This document shows positions 1 through 10,100 of a stretch of DNA of 64,000 nt, one piece after another. The notes under the pieces were generated by a model that made no database searches, was not told the origin of the DNA, and was given only the letters and a program-made list of their open reading frames with translations. The DNA lies in contig JAYSWJ010000135.1 of assembly GCA_043718065.1 (NCBI GenBank), positions 1 to 64,000 of the forward strand, given 5' to 3'. The stretch is from JAAFIP01 sp043718065. GTDB taxonomy: Bacteria > Pseudomonadota > Gammaproteobacteria > Burkholderiales > Burkholderiaceae_C. A program made the translations under genes and the position numbers. How positions within the stretch are numbered: the stretch's first letter is position 1; each line of letters starts with the position of its first letter.

Positions 1-718
1 CAAATTCGTTCCAAGAACAAAACACTTTGGGGTTGGGGGTGGTCAAATTGGCACCTACCAGTCCGGCTGTGTCCAGCCGGACTAGTTCGGACGCTTCTAA
101 CGCGGCCATCGCAGAGCTGTATCCATAGTCTCTGCCTGGTACAACGGTCCATACCTTAATAAGTTCTGCCAAATTCCTCTTGATGGTGTCTGTGCTTGCG
201 CCGCTAGCCAACTCGGCAAGTAGAGATTTAAACAAGGTATCATCAACGTTGCCTTCCATGTTCGATTGTCCCGCCATCAAAAACATGGGCAACTCTTCGG
301 TCAGCACGGCTTCAGTGCTGGTCACTGCGCCGGCACTGTTGGTCACAACAGCCGAATACTTGGCGTTATGGTCGGCTGCAACTGCAGATTTAATGACCAG
401 CGTAGCCGACGTGGCACCGGCGACTGTCACGCCGTTGCGCCGCCACTGGTAGGTCAGTGGGCTCCCGCCAGTGGCGATAACGCTGAAAGACGCGGGCTGC
501 AATTCAGTCACTGTGATGTTTGCTGGTTGCGCTGTGATAGCTGGTGCTGTGATGACCGCAGCGGGTTCGCTCTTGCCGTCGCCGTCGCTATCACTGCCGC
601 CGCAGCCTACCAGTGGCACCACAGTAAACAAGACTGCCAGCCCAATATCCAGTGCGGACCACTTTGGTTGATTTGGGGGGGGTGTTATTTTTTTAGGGTA
701 CATGTGTTGTTGTCTCAT
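1..718 (-). CDS. Lipoprotein with Ig-like and SASA-type esterase domains (3' end outside window)
   Basis: The minus strand is open from the window edge to an ATG at 718 (another in-frame ATG lies at 703), about 239 residues without a stop; the gene runs off the left edge. It starts with a basic, Pro-rich stretch and a hydrophobic segment ending in the lipobox LVGC followed by GGSDSDGDG, so it should be an outer-envelope lipoprotein. Next comes an Ig-like domain with the usual LTYQWRRNG and AKYSAVVTNSAG signatures, then MFLMAGQSNMEG. The GQSNM block is the nucleophile-serine motif of the sialate O-acetylesterase (SASA) esterase family. The coding strand holds C8 and A7 runs just after the start. 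No clear ribosome binding site is seen. The domain call is fairly safe; the substrate is unknown. Confidence 0.75.
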   Translation of the reverse strand, partial: MRQQHMYPKKITPPPNQPKWSALDIGLAVLFTVVPLVGCGGSDSDGDGKSEPAAVITAPAITAQPANITVTELQPASFSVIATGGSPLTYQWRRNGVTVAGATSATLVIKSAVAADHNAKYSAVVTNSAGAVTSTEAVLTEELPMFLMAGQSNMEGNVDDTLFKSLLAELASGASTDTIKRNLAELIKVWTVVPGRDYGYSSAMAALEASELVRLDTAGLVGANLTTPNPKVFCSWNEF

Positions 719-775
719 GGGGTTAACTAAGTTAGTAAGAATTTTGATAAAGAGCTATAGTTTTGCAGACAAATC

Positions 776-2719
776 TCAGGGCGTTTGCTCCTGCCGGGTG
801 GCGATAGGGACATAGCCAATTTCAAAACCTTTTGGTGGTGTGAGTATTAAAGCAGGGTCAATCTCGACCAGCTTCCCGGTGGTGGGTGCTGGCAGATATT
901 CTTTGGTAATAGTCCACTCTGTGTGCATTTTTTCTACCCGCCTTTGCATCTCTTCGCGCTCAGATAAAGTCAAGTCTGAGTTAAGCAAAGTAGGCTGGTT
1001 CATAAACTTATACCAGTAGTAAGTTACTGTGGTACCGTCGCCCAATTTGGCCTTGTAAGGCCCACTGACTGGTCCGGGTATCTTCCACGTGTTTTCACCG
1101 CGTATTAAGCTCGAATCATCCATGGGCGTTGTAAAGGGGACTGGGTTATTCCTTACCGCCCGTTTGAATTCAATGGATGCCAGTCCAGTTTCAACAGGAA
1201 CGTCCTTAACTTGCACCACTGCCCAGGTAGTCTTGCCATCTGCGTTTTTGTTCAAGCGATAGTATTGAGGCAGCGTTACCACTGATCCATTACCAATGTC
1301 TGTCTTAGATACCAAGTTTTGGGTCCAACTGTACCCCACCGTGCTAGTGTCAAAAGCAACTGTTTTTGCAAATGAATTCCATTCGAGAAATGGTTTATCG
1401 TTGTCATTGGCCATGGCGTTTGTGTATATTCTCCAGCTCGATCCACCTCCGTTCTGCCAAGCTTGTTCAAACGACTCACTAAGCTTAATTTCGCTGCTTG
1501 CAGCTGCACCGCCTTTTTTAAACCAAGCTTCAACTGAATCCCAAAGCGCGCTTTTTTTGTAAGCAATTAAACGGTGATTCGTAACCGAATTGCCTTGGTC
1601 ATCCCGTGGAAACTGAACTGGCGCAACCCGTGCGTACGTGTCACCTTTAGCGTCTTTTGATATGTAGGGTGGTACGTACTGGGTTTCCATTTGGTGTTTT
1701 TTATTTGGATCTGACGGATTCGAATCAAAATGCTGTTTTGTGTCTACAAAAAAAGATTGGTCTCTTGCGTTTTTCCAGTTGATAGTAGTCACGTAAGAAA
1801 AGAAGAAAGGCATTACTGACAGCACCGGGCCTTTGAAGTTGGCAGCGTTTAAAAACAACGTCCAAGAATTGTCACCCGTTGGTTTGTTGGGTTGCCCCGC
1901 CGTAGTTGTTTTAGCGTTTGTTAACGGCAGCGGCAGATACCCCGCGCCTAGCAGTTCACCGTTGGCACCTTGCTTCATATTCAAGCCGTCGGGTGGAAAC
2001 AGTAAATTACGGCTAAGTTGGTCTATACCGTACTTACCACTAGGTGCGGTGAACTCGCCCCGACCTTTGCCAACTCCGTTGGTAACACCACTAAAGTCGG
2101 TTGCTACTGCACCCACGAGAAACTTGGGAGTTTCTGTAGCAAAAACTGTATCTCTCCACCAGCCCAAACCGCCTTGAATAGATTGATAGGCTTCTGGAGG
2201 CGTCACTCCTTTGGCATGCATCCATGTACCTGGCAAACCAGATTGGGCTTTGATGCCAGGATATTTGCCATACAACGGCCAAGCGGCTGTATACATCGAA
2301 AAGCCACCATCATAGTCTTGCGGAGCATCTTTCCTGCCTAAGAAAAGATAGCCCTCCAGTTTGGCATCTTGAATATCTGCTTTTAAGCAACTCGTAGCAA
2401 GATTTGCTGAAGGCTGGGACGCTATTTTGCCGTCAGTACACAAAAACGATGCAGCACCAAAAGTAGGAGCGGCAAGATCATTGGCTGCAGCGTTGGTGCC
2501 AGTGGCCGCCGCTGATATGGTGGCACTGCACGTTGCCCCAGCTACCGCCCAAGTTACAGTGGTAGCTGCGCAACTGCCGGGCGCGGTGACTATGATAGGC
2601 ACCGTGGAATCAACAGACGCTGGGGGTTCAGTAGGATCAGACCCGTTACCGCAGGCCGTCACAAGCGCAAGGACCAGAACGCAAGCCGCTCGGTAAACTA
2701 ATTGTGGATTTTTGTGCAT
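776..2719 (-). CDS. Large lipoprotein of unknown function
   Basis: This is a 647-residue protein beginning with a lipoprotein signal peptide whose lipobox is LVTAC, followed by a Ser/Thr/Pro-rich linker. A ribosome binding site (AGGGAG) lies just upstream of the ATG at 2719. The body is soluble-looking and rich in Trp and Tyr (for example GGLGWWRDTVF and TYYWYKFMNQ), with no membrane segment after the signal. I do not recognise a family. It sits in a row of four minus-strand lipoprotein genes, which suggests a shared surface or periplasmic role, but this is inference only. Confidence 0.8.
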   Translation of the reverse strand: MHKNPQLVYRAACVLVLALVTACGNGSDPTEPPASVDSTVPIIVTAPGSCAATTVTWAVAGATCSATISAAATGTNAAANDLAAPTFGAASFLCTDGKIASQPSANLATSCLKADIQDAKLEGYLFLGRKDAPQDYDGGFSMYTAAWPLYGKYPGIKAQSGLPGTWMHAKGVTPPEAYQSIQGGLGWWRDTVFATETPKFLVGAVATDFSGVTNGVGKGRGEFTAPSGKYGIDQLSRNLLFPPDGLNMKQGANGELLGAGYLPLPLTNAKTTTAGQPNKPTGDNSWTLFLNAANFKGPVLSVMPFFFSYVTTINWKNARDQSFFVDTKQHFDSNPSDPNKKHQMETQYVPPYISKDAKGDTYARVAPVQFPRDDQGNSVTNHRLIAYKKSALWDSVEAWFKKGGAAASSEIKLSESFEQAWQNGGGSSWRIYTNAMANDNDKPFLEWNSFAKTVAFDTSTVGYSWTQNLVSKTDIGNGSVVTLPQYYRLNKNADGKTTWAVVQVKDVPVETGLASIEFKRAVRNNPVPFTTPMDDSSLIRGENTWKIPGPVSGPYKAKLGDGTTVTYYWYKFMNQPTLLNSDLTLSEREEMQRRVEKMHTEWTITKEYLPAPTTGKLVEIDPALILTPPKGFEIGYVPIATRQEQTP

Positions 2720-2743
2720 GATTAATTCGCTCCCTAAATAGTT

Positions 2744-3400
2744 TTAGTAGTAATTCACAACAACAGAATGCCGGTCCCGGGAAACACCGTAGAAACTACA
2801 CATAATGCCGCGAGGTTTTTCTTCCATCATTGCGGTGTAGTGGTTTGCGCCAGGCGGCGTGGCAGGGCCTTCTTCAAAGAACAACTTCGGGCACCAGTCC
2901 ATAGAGGCTTGCACGGTTCCATTTGGGTTACGTCCGCCAGCACAAAGCCCCTGCGACTGCCAGCCGCATTTGCCATTGGCATGTCCGCCGGTCTCTGCAG
3001 CGGTTTTTGCCTCTGCTGCTTGACAACAAACAGCTTCTGCTGAGGTGGAGTGCAGGTAGTAGGGCTTGAGCCCTTTTTGGGCTCGATAGCCGTTGATAAG
3101 ACCTAAACAGTACTCTGACACATCAACAGCTCCAGTGTCCGGGTCAGCCGACATGGCTTGTACCTGCCCCACACTAGCGCACATTGGGCCGGTTGTTGAA
3201 GTACTTGTGCCAGTGACTGTGGTGGTTGCGGGGCCTGCAGCAACTGTGGGGCTAGCGCTTGAGTCAGACCCACCGCCGCTGCCACAGGCTGCGACCTGCA
3301 CAGCCACCAGCACTGCAGTGATGCGCGCTAGTAAATAGAGATTATTTTTGACCAAAGATGCATTCCTTAAATAAGCTTTTATGACCATTAATGGCATCAT
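2744..3400 (-). CDS. CAP/SCP-superfamily lipoprotein
   Basis: The protein has a signal peptide ending in the lipobox VAAC, then a Gly/Ser/Thr-rich linker, then a compact Cys-rich domain. The domain carries CAP-superfamily features: NGYRAQKGL near its start, an AAE...GGHANGKCG segment, and GANHYTAMM followed by GIMCSFYG, with an RHSVVVNYY end. CAP proteins are secreted, and their activities vary from lipid binding to proteolysis. The listed start gives 218 residues. A TTG at 3355, about 7 nt after an AAGGA box, would give a more normal signal peptide (MVKNNLYLLARI...) and may be the real start. It lies 24 bp upstream of the next lipoprotein gene on the same strand, so the two are probably co-transcribed. 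Confidence 0.75.
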   Translation of the reverse strand: MMPLMVIKAYLRNASLVKNNLYLLARITAVLVAVQVAACGSGGGSDSSASPTVAAGPATTTVTGTSTSTTGPMCASVGQVQAMSADPDTGAVDVSEYCLGLINGYRAQKGLKPYYLHSTSAEAVCCQAAEAKTAAETGGHANGKCGWQSQGLCAGGRNPNGTVQASMDWCPKLFFEEGPATPPGANHYTAMMEEKPRGIMCSFYGVSRDRHSVVVNYY

Positions 3401-3545
3401 GCATGAAATGAATCGCGATACTGCGCGGCTGTTAATGACAATCTTGTCATCTTGTTATCGATTGTAAAAAATTTGCTTGTGCATTTGTACTGTTGATGGT
3501 TTTGTGACGGGTTAAAAAGCAGTTTGCAGTAACTTAAGCGTAAGG

Positions 3546-5206
3546 TTAGTAGCGACAAGTAGCAGACGGCGCTTGGTTTTTCCAAGTCTGAGAAGGCACA
3601 CCTGCTTTTAAACGTAGCTGATCTAGCAGTGCTTCGTAGTCAATCAGACTGGCAGCGCTGTGCTTTTTAAAGTGCAGGTACATGGAGCACAAGCCGCCCT
3701 TAATAACCGGGTTGCTTGGCGCGCTGGTGTCAATGCTGTCGCCTAGCCATTCATCACGCAAGACTGCAAGTTGGTTGGCGGTCAATATTTTGGCGGCGTC
3801 GGTCTACGCAAGTTGCTCCATTTGCAGATACATGCTCATGCGAAAGCCGTTGCCCATCACGGCGGCGAACAGGTTGGTTGATTGGTCTTTAAGCTCTTGC
3901 GGGATAACGATATTTTTTAATTTTGTTTTCGTTCCATGAGCCGTCGCTTAGCGTGGCGCGGACATAGGCCCATGAGTAGCCATATTCCATCAAAAATTTG
4001 GGCTGCTCGTACTTGAGGGTGGTGTTGCCGGTTTTGACTGCGTTGGCCTCGGGCAGACTTGCTTTGGTGGTCAAGCGCAGCAGGGTCGACAGCACGTTGT
4101 GGTTGAAATAGCGGTTTTCAATCAGCGTGCCGACCATGTATTAGCCCACGCGGGTGGCGTTGCTTTTGTTGATACGCGACGTGCTGGGGTCAAAGGTAGC
4201 GCCTATCCAAAACCAAGCCAAGCGGATGGCTTCTTCTTCTACGGCAGTTCGGTTACCGTCAATGCTGTTTTGTGCAAACAGTGGGAAGCCCAAGTCAGCC
4301 AAATTCTTTTTAAAGCTGCCCACTAGGTTGTCGCTGATCAGCATAGTGCGGCCAGTATCGCCCACTTTCCACAGCGCTGCGGGCAGCATGGGGAAGTTCT
4401 CGCATGTTTTCATCACGTTGCAGGCTTCTTCGCTAGCGTGGTCTAGATAAGAAAATGCTATTGCGCCTTTGGCAAACGTGTCTAGCTTGGCTGCGGCCTG
4501 CAAGCGCATCATGTGTTGGCCCATCAGCGCCGACAAAAACTTGTTTTTATTAAAGTCGTCGCTCTTGTCGCAGGTTGAAGACGGCGTGACTGCGCCAGTG
4601 GTTGCGTTGATGTCTGTGATAGTGCATTTAAACAGCGGCACAAAAGTCTTGTTGCGCGCTTCGTTGAGCATTTTCCAAAAATTCAAGTTGCTGGGGTTGG
4701 CCAAGTAACTGGTTTGCAATGCTTGCCATTCTTGTTTGCTCACCGCGTCTTTGGGGTCGTGGGCGATGTCAGCTGTCCAGTCGTTAAAGGTGCCTTCTTT
4801 TGTGCCGTGGTGCACGTCTGCAGACCACTTGGGGTACAAAATACCCGACGGCAAGCTGCGCATATTGAATAACTGTGTGTTGCTACCGGCGGTGTTAATA
4901 CCTTGGGCCAAGTCAAGCAGCTCTTTTTGAGCTTTTTGAGCTTTTTGAGCTTTTTGGGCTTTTTGGGCTTTTTCTGCGCCACAGCGCCAGCGCCATGTCT
5001 TTGGCTTGCGCGTTAGTAAGGCCCGTGGTGGGTTCGGTGCCTGTGCCCACTGCTGCATTGATGGTGACATTGGGTATTAATGGCGCTGCCGAGCTGTCAA
5101 CCTGTGAGCTGCCACCGCCTCCGCTACAGGCGTTGACCAAAGCCATCGCTGCAATAAGCATGAAGCTGCGCACGGGCCGCAAATAGGGTGGAGGTGCAGT
5201 TTTCAT
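3546..5206 (-). pseudogene. Decayed lipoprotein gene (two frameshifts, two internal stops)
   Basis: One protein can be traced through three reading frames. It begins at 5206 with a lipoprotein signal (VNACSGGGG). It changes frame at about 4978, next to a 9-bp tandem repeat coding AQK units. It meets a TAA at 4141-4143 between RVG and YMVGTL, changes frame again at an A6 run (plus-strand 3913-3918) after WNENKIK, and meets a TAG at 3804-3806 after MEQLA. It ends with SATCRY at 3546. Sequence between the lesions is coherent and protein-like, so the gene seems recently inactivated, although clustered sequencing errors cannot be excluded. The family is not recognised. Confidence 0.7.
4918..4974. 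repeat. 9-bp tandem repeat in lipoprotein pseudogene
   Basis: About six copies of a 9-bp unit (GCTTTTTGA or GCTTTTTGG on the plus strand) lie in a row. On the minus strand they code either AQK repeats or SPK/SSK repeats, depending on frame. Each unit holds an A5 run, so the array is slippage-prone in both unit number and frame. The gene changes frame directly beside it. Confidence 0.85.
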
Positions 5207-5436
5207 GGCGAATTCTAATGTTCTAAAGATAATACTTATGGTTTATATTAGAATTTTTAACGTTTTGCAGTAAGCCTAGATCACGCGCCAGCAAGCCCCT
5301 TTGCCTTAGTGGGGCAAAAATAGTGCATTTTTTAGCTACAAATAGGTTGCCGCCCTAGGGTAATATCGTCTTTTGTGCTGTTGAGTTGGCACCCCTTTCA
5401 TTTATATAGCTCGCGCTAACAGCAGCAGGTTCTCTT

Positions 5437-8400
5437 GTGCGTTTAAATTCGATCAAATTAGCAGGTTTTAAGTCTTTCGCAGAACCTACCAACTTTATGT
5501 TGCCCGGCCAGTTGGTGGGCGTAGTAGGCCCCAACGGCTGCGGCAAGTCCAACATCATGGACGCGGTGCGCTGGGTGCTGGGCGAGAGCCGTGCCAGCGA
5601 GCTGCGTGGCGAGTCGATGCAGGACGTGATTTTTAACGGCACCACCACACGCAAGGCGGCGTCGCGCTCGTCGGTGGAATTGATTTTTGACAACGCCGAC
5701 CACCGCGCAGGCGGCCAGTGGGCGCAGTTTACCGAGATTGCGGTGAAGCGCGTGCTGACGCGTGACGGTACCAGCAGCTACTATATTAACAACCAGCCCG
5801 TGCGCAGGCGCGACGTGCAAGACGTGTTTTTGGGCACAGGCTTGGGGCCACGCGCCTACGCGATCATTGGCCAAGGCACGATTAGCCGCATTATTGAAAG
5901 CAAGCCTGAAGAATTGCGCTTATTCTTAGAAGAAGCCGCTGGCGTGTCGAAATACAAAGAACGCCGCCGCGAGACAGAAAACCGCCTGAGCGATACACGC
6001 GAGAACTTGACCCGCGTAGACGATATTTTGCGCGAGCTAAACGCCAATCTAGAAAAGCTAGAAAAGCAAGCCGCAGTGGCGCAAAAGTACAACGCGCTGC
6101 ATGCTGACGTGACACTCAAGCAGCAGCAGCTGTGGTTTTTAAAACGTGCAGATTCCGAGGGTGAGCAAACCCGCATCAAAGCCGACCAAGAAAAAGCGGT
6201 GAACGACCTAGAAAGCCGCGTGGCCGATGTACGTCATATAGAGGCCGAGCTAGAAACCGTGCGCCAAGCACACTACGCAGCAGGCGACCATGTGAACCAA
6301 GCGCAAGGCTTGCTGTACGAGGCCAGTGCTGAAGTAGGCCGCCTGGAAGCAGAGATTCGATTTGTTGTAGAAGGCCGCCAGCGTGTAGAGCAGCGCCTGA
6401 CGCAACTGAAAGAGCAAGTACTGCACTGGGCCACGCGCAAAGACGATGCGCATACCGAGATTGACACGCTGGCCGCGCAAGCCATGGACAGCGAAGAAAA
6501 ATCGCAGCTGCTGCACGCCCAAGCCGAGGAGCAGGGCGAACGCTTACCCGAGCTGGAAGACGCCTTGCGCAGCGCCCAAACCAAAGCTAACGAGCAGCGT
6601 GCCAGCGTAGGCAGCGTGCAACAGCAAATACAGGTGCTAGCTGCAGACCAACGCAACATCGACGAGCAAACCCGCAACCTCACGCTGCGCCACGAGCGTT
6701 TGAGTGCAGACAAAAACGCACTGGCCTCGCCCGATGAGCAACGCTTGATTAATCTAGTAGGGCAATCTGCTACGGCGACTGAGACCAAAGACATTGCCGA
6801 GGCACGCCTGCACGAGCTGCAAGACAACGTGCCCCAGCTAGACGAAGACCGCCGTGTTAAACAGCAAACGGTCAACGCAGAATCGGGCAAGCAAGCCGAC
6901 TTGTCAGCCCGCATGGAAGCTTTGAGAGCGCTGCAAGAAAAAGTTAAAACCGATGGCAAGCTGAAACCTTGGCTGGCTAAACACGGGCTAGACGGCCTGC
7001 AAGGCCTGTGGAGCAAAATTCATATTGAACAAGGTTGGGAAAACGCGCTAGAAGCTGCATTGCGCGAGCGCCTATCTAGCCTAGAAGTGTCCAAGCTAGA
7101 CATGGTGCGCGCATTTGGCAACGATGCACCGCCTGCAAAGCTAGCCTTCTACACCGCACCCCAAGCAGGGCTGCCCGAAAAAGCTGGCGCATTGCCCAGG
7201 CTGGCTGATTTGCTGCGATTAAACGACGCAGGTCAAAAAGCGTTGCTGACGCACTGGCTGGCAGGCTGCTACACCGCTAACAACCTAGAAGATGCATTGG
7301 TCGCACGCGAGAAGCTCCAGGCGGGAGAGGTAATCTATGTGAAGGCAGGCCATTGCGTTAGCCCCCACAGCGTAAGCTTTTTTGCGCAAGACTCTGAGCA
7401 AGCGGGCCTGCTAGCGCGTGCGCAAGAGATTGAGAACCTGGACAAACAGCTTAAAGCCCAAGCGCTGATCAGCGAAGAAAGCAAAAGCGCACTGGTACGT
7501 GCCGAGTCGGCGTACAACGCCGCATCGCAAAGCTTGGTGACGGCCCGCCGTGAAGCGGCCGAGGCCGTAGGCCGCGCACACGAGCTGGCGGTAGAAACAC
7601 TGCGCCTGCAGCAACTAGCCGCGCAAACCCGCGCACGCAGCGAACAAATTACCGGCGACCTAGGCGAGGTAGACGCGCAGCTGAACGATTTGCAAGAGCG
7701 CAAAGTGACCGCAGAGGCCAAGTTTGAAGAGCTAGACATGCAACTGGCCGACACGCAAGAGCGCCACGCCCAACTGGACGAGCGCGTGATAGAGGCTGAA
7801 CGCAAACTGGCCGAGTCCCGCGAACAACAACGCACACTAGAGCGCCAAAGCACCGAGGCGCAGTACGCCCTGCGCACGCTAGAGGCCCGCAAGGCAGAAT
7901 TGAGCCGTGCTATAGAAACAGCAGCGCAGCAAGCCGCCACGCTGGCCTTTGATGAGCAGCGCGCCCATGAAGAGCTGGACCGTTTAACCGACGCTGCTGC
8001 GCAAGCAGGCTTGCAAAGCGCGCTGGGTATCAAGCTGCAGCGTGAGACCACGCTAGGCGCTAAGCGCAGTGAATACGACGACCTGACCAACAAGCTGCGC
8101 GCCAGCGATGAGCGCCGCCTAAAACTTGAGCGCGAGCTAGACCCGCTGCGCCAGCGCATCACCGACTTTCAGCTCAAAGAACAAGCCGCGCGATTAGGCT
8201 TTGAGCAGTATGAGCAACTGCTGCAAGAAGCGCAGGCCGATATGGAGGCTGTGGGCAAGTCGATTACTGAGGGCAACGTGAAGCTGGGCGGACTGCAAAG
8301 CGCTATTGACCAGTTCAACCGCGACATTGCCGCGCTGGGCGCTGTGAACTTGGCTGCGCTGGACGAGCTGACCAGCGCCAGCGAACGCAAAACCTTCCTC

Positions 8401-8955
8401 GACGCGCAAATGGCGGATTTGACCGAGGCGATTAACACGCTGCAAGACGCGATTTTAAAAATCGACGGCGAAACACGCGAGATGCTGAGCGGCACCTTTA
8501 ACACCGTCAACGAACACTTTGGCCGCATGTTCCCCGAGCTGTTTGGCGGCGGGCAGGCCCGCCTTGTGATGACGGGCGAAGAAATTTTGGACGCTGGTGT
8601 GCAGGTAATTGCGCAGCCGCCGGGTAAAAAGAACCAGTCGATTGCGCTGCTATCAGGTGGTGAAAAAGCACTGACCGCCATTGCACTGGTGTTTGCTATT
8701 TTTAACCTTAACCCCGCACCGTTCTGCTTGCTAGACGAGGTGGACGCGCCGCTAGACGACGCCAACACTGAGCGCTATGCCAAGCTGGTGCGCAGCATGA
8801 GCAAAAAAGGCACGCAGTTCCTGTTTATCAGCCACAACAAAATTGCCATGGAAATGGCCGAACAATTGATTGGCGTAACGATGCAAGAGCAGGGCGTATC
8901 ACGCATCGTGGCGGTGGATATGGAATCGGCTCTAGGTATGGCGGAGACCGCATGA
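5437..8955 (+). CDS. smc: Chromosome segregation ATPase SMC
   Basis: SMC is the core subunit of the bacterial condensin that compacts and separates newly replicated chromosomes. The 1172-residue length fits the family. The N-terminal head has the Walker A motif GPNGCGKS (residues 31-38). Long coiled coils rich in Glu, Gln, Ala and Arg follow, broken by a globular hinge at roughly residues 510-650. The C-terminal head has the ABC signature LSGGE (1072-1076) and the Walker B region CLLDEVDAPLD (Asp1100, Glu1101). The start is a GTG at 5437 preceded by AGCAGG. The stop overlaps the next gene by 4 bp (ATGA), so smc, zipA and ligA form an operon. Upstream, 5207-5436 separates smc from the divergent lipoprotein genes and should hold its promoter. 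Confidence 0.97.
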   Translation: MRLNSIKLAGFKSFAEPTNFMLPGQLVGVVGPNGCGKSNIMDAVRWVLGESRASELRGESMQDVIFNGTTTRKAASRSSVELIFDNADHRAGGQWAQFTEIAVKRVLTRDGTSSYYINNQPVRRRDVQDVFLGTGLGPRAYAIIGQGTISRIIESKPEELRLFLEEAAGVSKYKERRRETENRLSDTRENLTRVDDILRELNANLEKLEKQAAVAQKYNALHADVTLKQQQLWFLKRADSEGEQTRIKADQEKAVNDLESRVADVRHIEAELETVRQAHYAAGDHVNQAQGLLYEASAEVGRLEAEIRFVVEGRQRVEQRLTQLKEQVLHWATRKDDAHTEIDTLAAQAMDSEEKSQLLHAQAEEQGERLPELEDALRSAQTKANEQRASVGSVQQQIQVLAADQRNIDEQTRNLTLRHERLSADKNALASPDEQRLINLVGQSATATETKDIAEARLHELQDNVPQLDEDRRVKQQTVNAESGKQADLSARMEALRALQEKVKTDGKLKPWLAKHGLDGLQGLWSKIHIEQGWENALEAALRERLSSLEVSKLDMVRAFGNDAPPAKLAFYTAPQAGLPEKAGALPRLADLLRLNDAGQKALLTHWLAGCYTANNLEDALVAREKLQAGEVIYVKAGHCVSPHSVSFFAQDSEQAGLLARAQEIENLDKQLKAQALISEESKSALVRAESAYNAASQSLVTARREAAEAVGRAHELAVETLRLQQLAAQTRARSEQITGDLGEVDAQLNDLQERKVTAEAKFEELDMQLADTQERHAQLDERVIEAERKLAESREQQRTLERQSTEAQYALRTLEARKAELSRAIETAAQQAATLAFDEQRAHEELDRLTDAAAQAGLQSALGIKLQRETTLGAKRSEYDDLTNKLRASDERRLKLERELDPLRQRITDFQLKEQAARLGFEQYEQLLQEAQADMEAVGKSITEGNVKLGGLQSAIDQFNRDIAALGAVNLAALDELTSASERKTFLDAQMADLTEAINTLQDAILKIDGETREMLSGTFNTVNEHFGRMFPELFGGGQARLVMTGEEILDAGVQVIAQPPGKKNQSIALLSGGEKALTAIALVFAIFNLNPAPFCLLDEVDAPLDDANTERYAKLVRSMSKKGTQFLFISHNKIAMEMAEQLIGVTMQEQGVSRIVAVDMESALGMAETA

Positions 8956-10046
8956 GTACATTGACAATAGGCTTAGCGATAGCAGGCGGCTTGGTGTTAG
9001 CCGCCGTAGTGGCGCACGGCGCGTGGAATGCACGGCGCAATGCGCCCCGCACTGCCGACGCCGACGCCATAGCGCCAGCCCGCGCTGACCAACTAGAACG
9101 CACCGAGCCAGGTATGGGCGACAGTGTCAACTTTGCTGCGCCGCCTGACAGCTACGACAGCCCTGCCAATACAAACCGCAACGACTTTGACTCCAACCTC
9201 ATCCCCCTGGCGCAGCGAGACAAAAAGCCCATGCTGGATGCGTTGATTGACGTGATAGCCCCCATCGTGGTGGATGGCGAGGTAGCGGGTGAGCTGGCCG
9301 TAGCGTCTATGCCCCCCACGCGCCGCGCGGGCAGCAAACCGTTTGCCGTTGAGGGCTACAACCGATTTACTGAGCAGTGGGAGCAACCCGTGGCAGGCCA
9401 GCGCTACAACGCCTTTCAAGCGGGCGTGCAGTTGGCCAACCGAACGGGTGCGCTTAACGACATTGAATACTCTGAATTTGTGGTCAAAGCCCAAGCCTTT
9501 GCCGACGCTGTAGTAGGCACGCCAGAATTTCCCGAGATGCGCGACGAAGTATCCCGTGCCCGCGAGCTAGACCAGTTTGCCAGCAGCCACGACGCGCAGC
9601 TAAGCGTCACCATCCGCGCCCGCGCCACCGCGTGGAGCCCCGGCTACGTGCAGCAGCACGCCGCACGCCAAGGTTTGGTGCCAGGAGTGATACCCGGTCG
9701 CATGGTGCTGCCCGCGTTAACTGTTGGCCTGCCGCCCGTGCTAAGCCTGTCGTTTGACACCCAAGCCGCGCTGGCCGAAGACCCAGAGCAATCTGCCCTG
9801 CGCAGCGCAACCTTGTCGCTAGATGTACCGCAAGTAGCCCGCGTTGAGCAGCCCTTCATGCGCATGCGCGACATGGCGCTGGCGTTAGCGGCCAGTATGG
9901 ACGGCGTCATTACCGACGATCACGGCAACATCATCCGCGCCGAAGCGCTGGACGCTATCGGTGCCGATCTAGAGCTGCTGTACGACACGCTAGAAGAGCG
10001 CGATTTAACGGCAGGCTCGCTGCAAGCACGGCGCTTGTTTAGTTAA
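8952..10046 (+). CDS. zipA: ZipA-like cell division protein
   Basis: This 364-residue protein has one N-terminal membrane segment (about residues 4-22), an acidic linker and a C-terminal domain starting near residue 210. That is the layout of ZipA, which anchors FtsZ to the inner membrane. The C-terminal part (RMRDMALALAASMDGVITDD and on to LLYDTLEERDL) resembles the FtsZ-binding domain, where such segments form the beta-sheet face. Its place between smc and ligA is the standard Burkholderiales order. It overlaps smc by 4 bp and should be translated by coupling. Similarity of beta-proteobacterial ZipA to the E. coli protein is weak, so the call leans partly on context. Confidence 0.82.
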   Translation: MSTLTIGLAIAGGLVLAAVVAHGAWNARRNAPRTADADAIAPARADQLERTEPGMGDSVNFAAPPDSYDSPANTNRNDFDSNLIPLAQRDKKPMLDALIDVIAPIVVDGEVAGELAVASMPPTRRAGSKPFAVEGYNRFTEQWEQPVAGQRYNAFQAGVQLANRTGALNDIEYSEFVVKAQAFADAVVGTPEFPEMRDEVSRARELDQFASSHDAQLSVTIRARATAWSPGYVQQHAARQGLVPGVIPGRMVLPALTVGLPPVLSLSFDTQAALAEDPEQSALRSATLSLDVPQVARVEQPFMRMRDMALALAASMDGVITDDHGNIIRAEALDAIGADLELLYDTLEERDLTAGSLQARRLFS

Positions 10047-10100
10047 TTAATTCTTGAGAGGTCAAGTTCTTTATGAACGACCTTTTTCAGAGCCGAAAAA

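Noticed and set aside
180..730. Plus-strand ORFs at the left end
   Set aside because: They overlap a minus-strand frame with signal peptide, lipobox, Ig-like domain and GQSNM motif that is open to the window edge, so they are shadows.
4141..4143. TAA in the lipoprotein gene as a recoded or read-through stop
   Set aside because: Two frameshifts and another stop lie in the same gene, so decay is the simpler explanation.
5290..5320. Possible terminator upstream of smc (GCCCC...GGGGC)
   Set aside because: The stem is only about 5 bp with an 11-base loop and has no proper T run in either direction.
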